Assembly: GCF_030848805.1 (NCBI RefSeq)
Contig: NC_092369.1
Span: 1,468,798 to 1,532,797, forward strand
DNA: 64,000 bases
Origin: Temnothorax longispinosus
Taxonomy: Eukaryota > Arthropoda > Insecta > Hymenoptera > Formicidae
Direction: 5' to 3'
Shown: in pieces, positions 28,504 to 40,000 of the stretch
Numbering within the stretch: position 1 is the first letter of the stretch
How the letters are laid out: each line of letters starts with the position of its first letter
Notes under the pieces: generated by a model
What the model saw: the letters and a program-made list of their open reading frames with translations, nothing else
What the model was told of the DNA's origin: nothing
Database searches by the model: none
Translations under genes and position numbers: made by a program

Positions 28504-29524
28504 TTAAGGAGGGAGCCTCATCTCACGGAGAAAATTTTATATTAAATGTTACTATGGTGTCGCACTAGCTGCGGACTATCAAGGAATTATAATAAGTTAA
28601 TATAAGGAATTATAATAAAATTTATAATAAGGAATTTATAATAAGGACAAAGTTATAATAAGGAATTATAATAAAATACTATGTTTATACTATGTTTATA
28701 GTTTTTAAAACAATGATTATAGTATTTTAACTTATAATTCCTCGATGGTCCGCAGCTAGTGCGACACCATAGTAATATTTAATATAAAATTTTCTCCGTA
28801 ATGTAACCGGTCAAAAAAATCAAAAAAATTTTTATTGCATAAATCATTAGTATAATATTTCTAGTTCCCAATATATGTTCCCAAAGTTCCAGAGCAAAAT
28901 TCGAACTTGAAATAGGCGATTTTATATCTGAGCGTTACGCAAGTAAAGCGCGCGCTCCGAGAACTTGAAACTTTAAACGCGTTTTTCTCAAAACCATATG
29001 TTTTTCAAATTATTGTGCAAGATTACTCATAAACTATTCGACCAATCGACTTGGCATGCATGTAGATAACTAAATACCATTGTATGTAAACCTCCTTGTT
29101 TAGTCATTTTATCAAATTAAATAATTTTTATTGCATAATTATAAAGCCAAAATTTTTCCGTAAAAATCAAAATTTTTTTCAAGTCCCGTTATTTTTTCTG
29201 TTTTGCATTTTTTACTAAACAAAAAAGTTTACCGACAATAGTAACTTATAATAAAAGTAAAAAAGTTTTGTATTTTTGTTTCAATGATGAATTGCAGGCG
29301 CAATGCTGCACGCCAATTGTGAAGTCCGGCGCCGCAGCCTTTGAGAATAGGCTTTGTTGCTACTTATAAATAAAGAATTTTGCAATAAAAAAATATTTTT
29401 TTACATTTACAAATGTTGCTAAAAACATTACCCAAGTTTCAATAAGTTTCATTTTAATGTCTCTTTAAAAAAAATTCCAGAAAATTTCCTTGTTTTCAGC
29501 GTTTTACATGAGGCTCCCCCTTAA
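28504..29524. mobile_element. TTAA-flanked element with nested foldback
   Basis: TIR TTAAGGAGGGAGCCTCAT against ATGAGGCTCCCCCTTAA. A separate foldback (28525-28801, arms of about 70 bp with CTATGGTGTCGCACTAGCTG) sits inside the left end. The rest is AT-rich and non-coding. The right TTAA is shared with the next element. Confidence 0.75.
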
Positions 29525-30772
29525 GGGGGCATATACCTTTCTCGGCTTCAAAAAATCGATTTTTTTTTAATTGCATATTTCGAAAGAACAACATTTCAGG
29601 AATGTAAATCCAAAGCCATTTAAAGAAATTCGAAAAATTGAAGAAGTTACAGCACTTTGTACTGAGCGCCGTCCGAGCGCTAGCAAAAGCGAACGGATCT
29701 TTGGACAAGTACGAGCAAAGCTACGATACCTTATCTGACGACGTTTTGAATGCAATTCGCCCTATATACGAAGATCTTTCAAATGAGTCGTTATTGAAAT
29801 GTTGCCTTGGCGGATATACTCAAAACACGAACGAAAGTTATAATAACTTGATCTGGAGGATGCTCCAAAAAATACAAACAGTAGCGCTCGAGTCGTCGAA
29901 ATTGCGACTTTTCTCGCTGTTTGTTTATTTAACGAAGGAACCTTAGCTCTTTTGAAAGTAATGAGTACAATGGGAATAGCAGTTGGACAAAACGCAGTAC
30001 AATTTGCTGCGTTGAGTGACACTCGCCGCTGCGATCAAGCAGACGTCCGAGAGCAGCATGCAACACGGGAGGCCCGACTACAGCACCGCCTTGAAAAAAA
30101 CCATCAAAATGATGAGCACCTTGCCCTGGAGGATTCCCTGTATGGCCCCGGAATAGATGATTACATGTAAGTCGTGAGAAAACAGTTATCATAGTGTAAA
30201 CTTGTTCTGAAACTATAAACGCGTTTTTCTCGAAACCATGTTTTTCAAGTCGGTACCATAAATATCTCGGTAATGGATCAACCGATCTATTTAATTTTTT
30301 TTTTAAATAAAAGTTTATAAAATTTACCAGTCCTTGACCCATGCTTTTTGAAAAATTTTGATTTTATATATTTTTTTTTAAACAAAAAAGATTGAAATTT
30401 TTGTTGAAAATTGATACCTAAATTTTGACAATCTGCTATTTTATTGAAAATTTGAATTTTCAAAAAAGGATGGGTCAAGGACTAGAAAAATTATTAAACT
30501 TTAAGACCTTTTTTTATTTTTTGTCTTCAGATGAACTAGCTCGGAGATTCCGCCGGTACCGCAAAATCCTACATGACAAGCAGGGCCTAGGGCAAGGGGC
30601 TGTAAGGGAAGGGGTTTTCATCACTAATAAAAAACAAAAATCAGGAAATGCACTTTAAAATATGTACTTTCATTTGCAAAAAACCCGATCCTCGTATTTT
30701 TTATATTTTCGCCGGAAAAAAATCGTGAAATATGCTGTTTTTTTGGTCCGAGAAAGGTATATGCCCCCTTAA
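29521..30772. mobile_element. Kolobok-like DNA transposon, degenerate
   Basis: TIR TTAAGGGGGCATATACCTTT (29521) against its complement ending at 30772. It carries a transposase-type coding remnant. TTAA targets are typical of Kolobok. A small inverted repeat around GGGTCAAGGACTA (30320-30350 against 30465-30490) lies inside. Confidence 0.75.
29638..30170 (+). pseudogene. Kolobok/Mutator-like transposase C-terminal fragment
   Basis: Left part: LLKCCLGGYTQNTNESYNNL, the TQNxNES motif of the Mutator-like transposase domain found in insect Kolobok elements. A frameshift near 29930 separates it from the right part (MSTMGIAVGQNAVQFAAL, then charged RLEKN residues), which matches the region that follows in that family. 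The catalytic centre upstream is missing. Confidence 0.6.
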
Positions 30773-32493
30773 TAAAATCTATTTCACATTATAGTAGAAA
30801 ATTATTTCTATGCATAGACATCCAAATTACAATACAGTAGATATTCGGACATAAAACTGAACCTCTTAATGTAATAACTGAAACGCAGAAGTTTGATTTT
30901 TACAACGCCAATAATAAGGTAGAGAAGAGATTTTGTTGATATTGAGCAACAACGCGTTATTCGCTGCAACGCGTTGCAGCACCATGCAACTAGAGATCTA
31001 TCGCAAAATCAAATTCCACAACACTGAAAAAAAAATTTATTTGATTTAAGTAAATATATTAACTTGAAATATATTTACTTGAATTAAATAATTATTTATT
31101 AAAATCTAGCAAGTTTTTTTACTTTTAAGAAAATATTTATTTGCGTAAAAGTAATTTATGTCCTTAATAAATATTTACTCACATGAAGAAATCGTTATTT
31201 TAAATCAAATAATATTTTCTTAAAACTGTGAAATAATTTTCTTACATGTAATAAATGCATTTACTTAAAAGTAGTAGCCAATTTCAAATAAATATTTGTT
31301 TAATTTAAGTTATAAAATTACTTGAATAAAAAAATATTTATTTAATTCAAGAAAACCAATTTAGTAATACTGGGATACTAAAAGCAAACAAATAGTCACT
31401 TTCAATAACGAAATATATATTTTGTTTTAATAAATATTTCTTTGACTCAAGCAATTCATATCTGTACATAATTAAATATTTTAGGCATATATATTTACTT
31501 GATGAAAATAAATATTATTTTGAATAAATAAAATAAAAACTTTGGTTTTTGAAAAATTCAACTACAAAATAATTTACTTGATCTGAGAGAATGTTAACTT
31601 GAATCAAAGCGTTTGTGTTTGAAAACAAAGAATATATTTCTTTATAATTGGTAAATAATTATGTACTTGAATCAAAGATACCATTACTTTGGAATTAGAA
31701 AATATTCACTTTTATCCAGTAAATAAATTACTTAGTATCGATAAATATGTTTAACAAATATTTACTTAAATGACAGAAATCATTAGCTTGGTATCAGAAA
31801 ATATTTACTTCAAACCAGAAAATACATTACTTTAATATCGATAAATATGTTTAACAAATATTTACTTAAATAACAGAAATCATTAGCTTCGTATCAGAAA
31901 ATATTTACTTCAAACCAGAAATTATTTTAATATCGATAAATATGTTTAACAAATATTTACTTTTTCTAAGAAAATATTTGCTCAAATCAAAGATTTGGTT
32001 TTTTGAAACCGACAACATATTTCTTTGTGATCAGTAAACAAATATTTAATGACCACAGAAACCATTCGTTCGAAATTAAAAAGTATTTATTTAATCTAAG
32101 ATTATATTTGCTTAAATCAAAGTGTTAGCATTTTAAAATTATCAATATACTGTCGCCGGAAGCAAGAATGTCCATAACTACAATTTAATTTTTATGATAA
32201 TAATCATGTAAAGTTCAGAAGTTTATCATTTACCGAAATCAAGTTCGTTTTCAATTTAAGTCTTAAACGTATATGATCAAAATATATAGATTTTATGGAA
32301 AATTTATTGAAAATTTATGGAAAATATAAATATGATTTGATGGAAAATCTTCTGAACTTTACATAAATATTACAAAAGTAACAATTTGCAGTAACGGCGG
32401 CACTCTTGTTTCTGGCGGCAGTAAAAATTTACTTGAAATAAAGAAACTTCTGTGATAAAGAGTAGAAATATATATATTGTTATAATGATAGAT

Positions 32494-32570
32494 ACCACAA
32501 TTAGTTCAGCGTTAGCGTGTTAGGTTGCGACCCCGAACATCTTAGGTTCAAATCCCGTCGATGCGTTTTT
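32494..32570 (+). ncRNA. tRNA-like Pol III promoter segment
   Basis: A-box-like TTAGTTCAGCGTTAGCG (from 32501), B-box-like GGTTCAAATCC (32545-32555) at about 40 bp spacing, and a T run at 32566-32570 as a possible terminator. Arms do not pair well enough for a working tRNA. A tRNA-derived SINE head is most likely. Confidence 0.45.
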
Positions 32571-32687
32571 AAATAAATACGTAATTTTAATTAATTGTAA
32601 TTAAAATAGAATATATATACGGAACAATAAATACAGATTACACTATAAAAATATTTAAAAAAAATAAAAACTATTTGAAAATTAAAT

Positions 32688-33320
32688 CGAAATGGTTTTA
32701 TATTCTCAAGTAAATATTTATTTTCTTTTGGTTAATATTTATTTGATTTAAGAAATGCAGATCTTGAGGCAAGATCTGATTGTCTTGAACCAACGAAATA
32801 TTTAGTGTAAGTAGGCAAAAATTCATTGCATTTTAATTCATAAATCGAAATAGTTTTGTATTCTCAAGTAAATATTTATTTTTTTCCGGTTAATATTTAT
32901 TTGATTTAAGAAATGCAGATCTTGAGGCAAGATCTGATTGTCTTGAATCAACGAAATATTAACTGTAAGTAAGTAACAATTCACTGAATTTTAATTCATA
33001 AATCGAAATGGTTTTGTATTCTCAAGTAAATATTTATTTTCTTTAGGTTAATATTTATTTGATTTAAGAAATGCAGATCTTGAGGCAAGATCTGATTGTC
33101 TTGAATCAACGAAATATTTACTATAAGTAGGCAAAAATTTATTGCATTTCAATTTATAAATCGAAATGGTTTTGTATTCTCAAGTAAATATTTATTTTCT
33201 TTAGGTTAATATTTATTTGATTTAAGAAATGCAGATCTTGAGGCAAGATCTGATTGTCTTGAATCAACGAAATATTTACTATAAGTAAGTAACAATTCAT
33301 TGCATTTCAGTTCACGATTT
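32688..33320. repeat. 158-bp satellite, four units, each with a perfect hairpin
   Basis: Units start with CGAAATGGTTTTGTATTCTC at 32688, 32845, 33004 and 33162. Each contains CAGATCTTG-AGG-CAAGATCTG, a 9-bp stem with a 3-base loop, unchanged in all four while other positions vary. Confidence 0.85.
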
Positions 33321-33574
33321 TTCATTTTCTAGGAAATATTTATTTGTTCCAAAGAAAAATTCTATCTTGATTCAAATAAATATTTCTTTAGTACTATTGA
33401 ACGAAATCATTTACTTGAAACAAGTCAAATTTCGTTAATTGTAATAAATTTTTTTTTCAGTGCATGTAACTAACAATAAGAAATGCTTAGTTAGAACATG
33501 GACTGTCACAAAAAAATAATAAAACTATTCTAATCAAAATAGAATTTAAAGGGCAAAGAACGTATTGAAATTAC

Positions 33575-33740
33575 CTGTTCATGGAAGGTATCCTTGTTCA
33601 GGAACTTCATCGGCTCCAAGTGCGAGTGGAATTGCTCCACCACAGTGAGTTGCTTTTTCAGGAGGTACTCAATGATGTATCCCATTGTCACATCATCTGG
33701 TAACCTGATTCTGTCGCCGACGGTGATGAACTTTCCACCA
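33575..33740 (-). CDS. fng: fringe, internal exon with the conserved glycosyltransferase region
   Basis: 166 nt: one base completing Gly, then 55 codons, GKFITVGDRIRLPDDVTMGY and EYLLKKQLTVVEQFHSHLE. LPDD-T-GY and the FHSHLE run are hallmarks of Fringe/beta-1,3-GlcNAc-transferases. Donor GTAATT, acceptor TTTCAG. The intron to the previous exon (48441) is 14.7 kb. Confidence 0.92.
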
Positions 33741-33803
33741 CTGAAACAAATGTCGCATGTCAGTCACGAAATATTATTTGGTTACAAGATCTTGAAAAGT
33801 TAT

Positions 33804-34041
33804 TACTCTCTAAATCTCATATACTACGTTTACGCGAGCGTTACTTCTGTAGTAACGGGATTTTGTAGTAACTTACGATAATTTACTCCGCGTAAACGAG
33901 TGAATTATCGTAAGTTACTGCAAAAGTAACGCTCGCGTAAACGTAGTAACAGAGTGATTGCGCCACTAATATATTATAAAGTAATTGCGATACTTCAAAA
34001 GAGAGGGTTATCACTCTAATTTAAATTAATGCGGGCACTCT
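33804..34041. mobile_element. Foldback MITE family M, truncated copy with nested insertion
   Basis: Starts TACTCTCTAAATCTCAT as in the copy at 58487. It is interrupted by a separate hairpin element (33824-33946, arms CTACGTTTACGCGAGCGTTAC), then resumes with GCCACTAATATATTA and stops after about 90 bp. It starts 64 bp from the fringe exon. Confidence 0.7.
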
Positions 34042-36563
34042 TAAGATTAAATCTTAAAGATAATTTTTACGAGATCAAAAAACTAGCAATTTTTACGCAC
34101 TTAAATTATTACAAGTCATTTTCCGTTTACCATCACTCTGTGCGACGGACGTATCTTCATCGTTTGTCTGTTCTGTATTTTCTACGTAACATCTTCTGTT
34201 ACACAAAGACGATTATTATTCGTACAACGAATACCGCTGATACTTGTATTCCACGCCACAAGACTGTTTTCGATTTTCGTTTGACATGTTCAAAGAGAGG
34301 TTCAAACTCCTGACCTTCCCAAAGACGTCTATTGCGTATTAAATAAACAATGAACGATAAATGTATGTACGACGTGACGTGGCACGTGAAGTCGGCAGTG
34401 TCGGCACAATGGCGAACTGATGACTAACTGATGACGACTTATTTTATTCAACGTACCGGAAATCGTTCAGTTACCATCTTGTAACATTCAAAGCTAACGG
34501 ATCTAAGAGCCAATCAACTGGAGCAGAGCTATCGAACGTGATTAACACAGGAAATCGTTGAGCTTTTGTATAGAATGTAAAACTAATTTAAATTTTCAAT
34601 GTAAAAATTAATTCGTTCGACCGATGTTTAATGGTTGCATATAACTGTTGCTAAAAATGTTGCTAAATTAAATTTTATCTTTAAAATCTTCAGAACGTGA
34701 ACCGAAGCGGTGGACACGAGAGGTGGCGAAAGAGAACTCCAGTGGTCACGTCTGGAACTATATAGGTATATATACCGACTGATATCTGTTGCTATCTGAT
34801 GATAACTGAAAAAACTATTTCTTTTTAATACAATTTTCCAAAAATATTTTAAAAACATTTTTTTTTATTGATATTCTTTTATTTTAGGATTCTATCTCTT
34901 CTCTTATAAAAAATTACCAATTACAAAAAAAATATTTACCATATAATTTCAAATAATGCTATAGGATCTGCTATGCAAGTTATCGCAAATCTATATCTTA
35001 ATAAATATTTAAAAAAATTCTTTGGAAGCGAAAAAAAACATTTCTCTGCATTTTTTATTTTAATAAATGTTTGAAATAAATATTTATATGTATAATGTTT
35101 AAATAGTATGGTCTACGACACATTTTATAAATTAAAAACTCGAAAACTCGTAAAGCTAACCAAGTGACTGTTCTCTTCTCAACGAGATGAGAGAAGCGAA
35201 TGTAGAAAACATGGTGTAGTCAAGAGTCGGAATCCTGATCGGAAATCTGATAACTGCTGTCACACACACACAAGAAAATTATTAACCAGACATCGCCGAT
35301 ACGAACTTCGTTACTTCGACCGACGATCTTCGTTTAGATATAAAATCTAGATACTCACTGAGTTCAACCGCCGCGTTTAACGATAACTCGTGCTTTATGT
35401 CCGCATTTATTTCGTAGAATCCTTCCATTTAATTACCTAATAAAACTGCGAATTTCAAAAGTATTTCAAAATGATCGTCTCAGTAGTACAATTATGAAAC
35501 GGTAGTGTCAGGACAAACTAATTAAATCAACGAAAATCTACTAAACTTCTCTAAATGACTTTGCTTGATACAACTGCTAAAATTACATTAACTGCATATT
35601 TCATTAACCGAAGAAGCTATTGAGAAAAATATAAATTAATTATAATATTTACAAAAATAATTTCAATGTGTGTGATGAGTAAATCAAATATAGAATATAT
35701 AAATGTACTATTCTAAATGCTGAGAGAAATTATTATTATAAATGTATCAATCTCTGGTATTATTATATAAAATTAATATTTTAACAAAAAACATATTTTG
35801 AGAAATATTGCTCTTTTATAAGTATAATACAATTTTCATTATAATATAATCTTTTCAATCAACATCGGAATAAGAACAATTATCGGGATAAGATATTAAT
35901 TATTAACTTCATTAAAAATGCCGTGAGATATATGCGGATGTAATTTACCGATTATGCCGCTCGAACATTCAACGTCTCCTTACGGGCATCTGCTACTACA
36001 CGAAATAATTACCGGCCACTACCCGCGTTGCGTATGAAGATAATTAACTCATTTCCGTGGCGCCACGCACCTTGTGTGTCCGTGCGCCCGCAGAAGCACG
36101 ATGGGTCCCCCCCGCCAACTCGTTTCGCGACGGTCGTTCATCCGCGCGCGGCGAATTATGGGAAAAAAAGACGGAGACGCGTCACGGAACCTCGGGGATA
36201 GGGATAGGGTCCCCGGAGGGAATAAATTACCGGCCCTGTGCACCACCCCGAAAGTCACGCGATGCCGGCTTAAGGTCCTTAAGTCCTTCGCGTGGCACTC
36301 GACACGCATGCACGATTAAGGTCGGCCGGAAACGCGGCGACGCCGACGGAACGCTGCTGCTGCCCCGACGACGACGCGAGAGTCGCTCTCGGGTATGGAA
36401 AGGGGTGCATACACAAGTACAGCGAAGATTGTCGCAAAAAATACTACTCCTTTAAAAAAAAAGAAAGGATAATTGGCTCTCGACCAGCATCGGGTTAGGC
36501 GAATCGTGAAATAAGGCCAATCATGTACTGTCCCTTTACTTCTCTGCAGCGATACTTCTCATC
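34042..36563. other. fringe intron, no recognised gene
   Basis: Mostly AT-rich. A GC-rich island at 36050-36400 contains overlapping frames on both strands (up to 132 codons) with no recognisable domain; these look like composition effects. No repeat boundaries seen. Confidence 0.5.
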
Positions 36564-37049
36564 TACTCTCTAACTCTAGAGTGGTTTCGCCACTAACATA
36601 TTAGAGTGATTGCAATAATCACGCTAAAAGAGAGGGTTGTCATTCTAATTTAAGTAAATGCGGGCATTCATAAAATAAGAGTAAATTTTCCACTCCAATT
36701 TTTAGACTACTCTATACTAAAATTATACGATCTCACTCTAAAGCTATAATGATTTGCTAAAGATTGACTGATAAATGACTAACAGAATGGAATTTTTATA
36801 CTCAAAATTATAGAGTGACATAATTAATTCCTATTATGGACATTGGATCTACTGCTCTCGAAAGGGTGATGCCCTTTCACTCAAATGAAGTGCAATTTTA
36901 CTCCAATTTATAGAGCGCAATTCAACTCTTTCTTATTGTTAATAGAATGGCGAATCACTCGAAGAGCACAGACTCAATTTTCACTTTTCGTTACACTTGC
37001 ATTTCACTTGTTTTGAGTGATATTTTACTCTTCGACTTTTAGAGAGTAC
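36564..37049. mobile_element. Foldback MITE family M, full copy 1
   Basis: TACTCTCTAA at the left, TTTTAGAGAGTA at the right. The inside is built from ACTC/GAGT half-sites (for example ACTCAAATGAAGTGCAATTT). Non-coding, about 486 bp. Confidence 0.8.
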
Positions 37050-40000
37050 ACTGCCCTTCGAAGATACACGTCTGGCAATGTCTCGATCATTCAACACTCT
37101 CATATTATAGATAACTAATAGCCAATAATAATCTTGCGGGGTCGACCATTGCATATATGCGACGCATTAACGTTCATTTCTCACCATCATATCCTTCATT
37201 AATCTCAGCATTAATCAAAGTAGAGTGGAGAGCATGGACATGTTCCGTCAGCCGTCACACGCGCAGTAACGATCACTTTTCACCCAATAACGCGCTTGTC
37301 TGACACGATCGTTACTCTTCTTTATAATCTAGCGCATTTACGACTGGCGTTCGACAGAGTTTGCGCGACGTAGAAAAAGCGAAGGGCGCGTAGAAATGAC
37401 GGGAGGAAACCCGTGATTTCGGTGCGCGTGACGTAAACGTTTAATTGCCGGCATTGCCGCGTCGTCCCGGCGACGGCGACGGCAACCGCAACAAGAAGAC
37501 CGAAACTTTAATTCGGCTGCATTCCGCTCATGTAGATTAGGTCGAGTGAGAGACGCACCTGCTGCTCGTAACTGCCGTTGCTCGTTGCACGATCGCTACC
37601 GCTTCTCCGCTTCAAACTGGTCGGGTCCGCATTAAAGTCGACCCCCCTTCGCATTTATTAAGCGCGCCTGCCGCTGACACGTGATACACGGCCACGGCTC
37701 CGTGATAACGAATTCCCGTCGATTAATCCGTTAATTCGCGCTATTAATTGTACAGATCCATCGTCGAATACTGTCATCGACGCCGTTAGCAATGATGACG
37801 ATAACGATTCGCTTGAGGACCCCGTAGCCGATCGCGCCGATCGCGTGTACACACGCGAACGAGATTTATTCACGACCGATCGGGAAATTATTTTGCGAAT
37901 CGCGCAGATCACCGTCTCGCGTAATACGAACACGTAGTCTCCATTAAGAAACGCGGAACTGATTTCCCTAACTGCTTGTATACCGCGCTGATAACTCTTC
38001 TTTAGAAAGACGAGACGCTTTCCACGGCTGTCGCTGAAGCTTCCGAGCGATACCACGTCGAGCAAGATTGAACCAAGATCTCCCTGCAACAGGTGGTCGC
38101 GATCTTTCGTCGAAAAAGAGACGCCGATTCGCACGAATCGACAGAAATTTCGACAGGCGAAGAGCCGATGGCTACGGACGTAAGGCGAGAGATGCACGAT
38201 CCACGGCGGTTATAAATCGTGCCAATTAGAGACGACGGCAGGTAGTCACAACTCCGGTGACCAAAGCCCGTATATATATCGGTCAGCAAGTTCGTGTGAA
38301 AGAAAGGAAAAGAGTGTGCCAGACACGTGAAAGAACACGAACGAACAAATGTCTCAAAGGGGTGCCGCCGCCGCGGTCCGAAGGAATACGAAAGCCTCTC
38401 AAAATGGGACGCACGTTCGGTATGCTGGGGATAAGAAAAGAAGAAATTCCTAAATATCGAAGGAGCGAACTAAATTAGAATTCAAGATTTCAATTTACAA
38501 CTAGTAAACAAACATATGGCTGTATATAAACCCAAGGTAAGACAAAAATTACGAAATTCGACCACTTTAAATTGAAGTTATGCAGAAATTCCGATGAGCT
38601 CCGTCGAGTCACTGTTAATCGCTGCTCGAAAACTAAACCAATATTTCAGTTCGCCTATGTTACAGAAACCCTGACTCTGTGCCCACTGACAGTTCGGATT
38701 GCCATGCTCTCATTTGTTAGACTCAGTTAGACAACCATCGGATACGTAATCCGACAACTCTCGGGGCCGCTGAATGTGCGGAACCAGAAATACACTTCTT
38801 AGGCTAGGTCGTGTACGACCTGGATACATTTGCGATGCAACGAGAGAGCCTCTCGACCGGCAGAACAGACGGAGGGGTAGAAGGGGAAGGGAAAGGAAGG
38901 AGGGAGGAGGGAGGAGTGCAGGTGCGCTCGGCAGGATAAAATAAGGTAACGACGAAATGAAGTACTCGCGATGCGGGACCTACTACGTTGATATAATGTT
39001 CTCTGACAGAGGACCGATCCAACACTCTTTCAAACAGTTTGACGTTACCTCGGCCATACGCGTCTGTTAATAAACGAGTTCTCTATTAACGAGATCGATT
39101 TCGCATGGGAAAAGAAGAAACAATCGTGTTTATCTGTTGGAAATTGTCCGCTTAAAAAATTGCACAATTTACATCGCCGCTCCAATATAATACAGTGCAT
39201 TTGTCTCGTAAATGGCGCGATGTGGCATCTCATTTTAGAGATAAAAGTAATTTAACATGCGTGCCGAAATCGGACTATAACAGCGACCAATAATTCAATC
39301 TTCTTTATAATGCACACTAAAATAGTTTACTCTATATATGTAAATTTATATATTAAACAACTTATATAATTTACCGAATAGATAGATTGGTTGTTCAGTT
39401 TGTTATTAACAATATATAAATGAGAGAAGATTCCTCTGTTACCCTCTAAAATTTTTACATTTTTATCTGAGAGATCAACAAATGATGTTTAATAAAGGAT
39501 TAAATCCTGAATCATTAAAAAGTCATTTCACAAATCCTGCAAATATTTTAGCGACAAGCTTAAGAAAATCCTCCCGGCCGGTTTTGTCGAAATTACTCCC
39601 CGCGCAATATTCTCACGCTTCTCGCGGCGAGATAACTCCGCCAAAAGTCTCGGTGGCGATCGTCCAATTAACGACAATCCTGTTCTACGCAAAGCGCTCG
39701 AAAACGGCGTGCTTAATTAACGTTTTCCAGTACCCCCAGGATCGTGACCGCCCTAGACATGTAGCCGAAAAAGAGAGCGGGAGAAAAAAGCCCGAAGAGA
39801 AGGGTAAAGGAGCGTGAGAGGAACGGAGAGGGCTAGAGGAATCGCACTCATTAGCGAATACCATCGGCGGATTCTCGAATCTGTGCCTGTCGTACCCGCC
39901 GTTTCTCTCCGCTGTGGTCACCGGGTCCTTTTTAATTGGGCAGATTAGTCCCGAATTCGTGTACACACACCCGCTCCCACCCCGTCGTTCGTCACCCGCC

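Larger units (their letters stand above)
31022..33462. mobile_element. 2.4-kb CACTG...CAGTG element, AT-rich and repetitive
   Basis: Ends CACTGAAAAAAAAATTTATT and its complement. The interior consists of many short related units around AAATATTTACTT, a tRNA-like segment and a 158-bp satellite. No coding frame. CACTG ends are seen in several cut-and-paste families. No target duplication could be fixed. Confidence 0.6.

Noticed and set aside
32494..32570. Functional tRNA gene
   Set aside because: Acceptor, anticodon and T stems do not pair; only A- and B-box-like motifs remain.
36057..36455. 132-codon plus-strand frame
   Set aside because: Three frames are open together here, as expected from GC-rich composition; Arg/Pro-rich without a domain.
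37658..38197. 179-codon minus-strand frame in a fringe intron
   Set aside because: Ser/Arg-rich, overlaps another frame on the same strand in a GC-rich patch, and shows no domain or splice partner.
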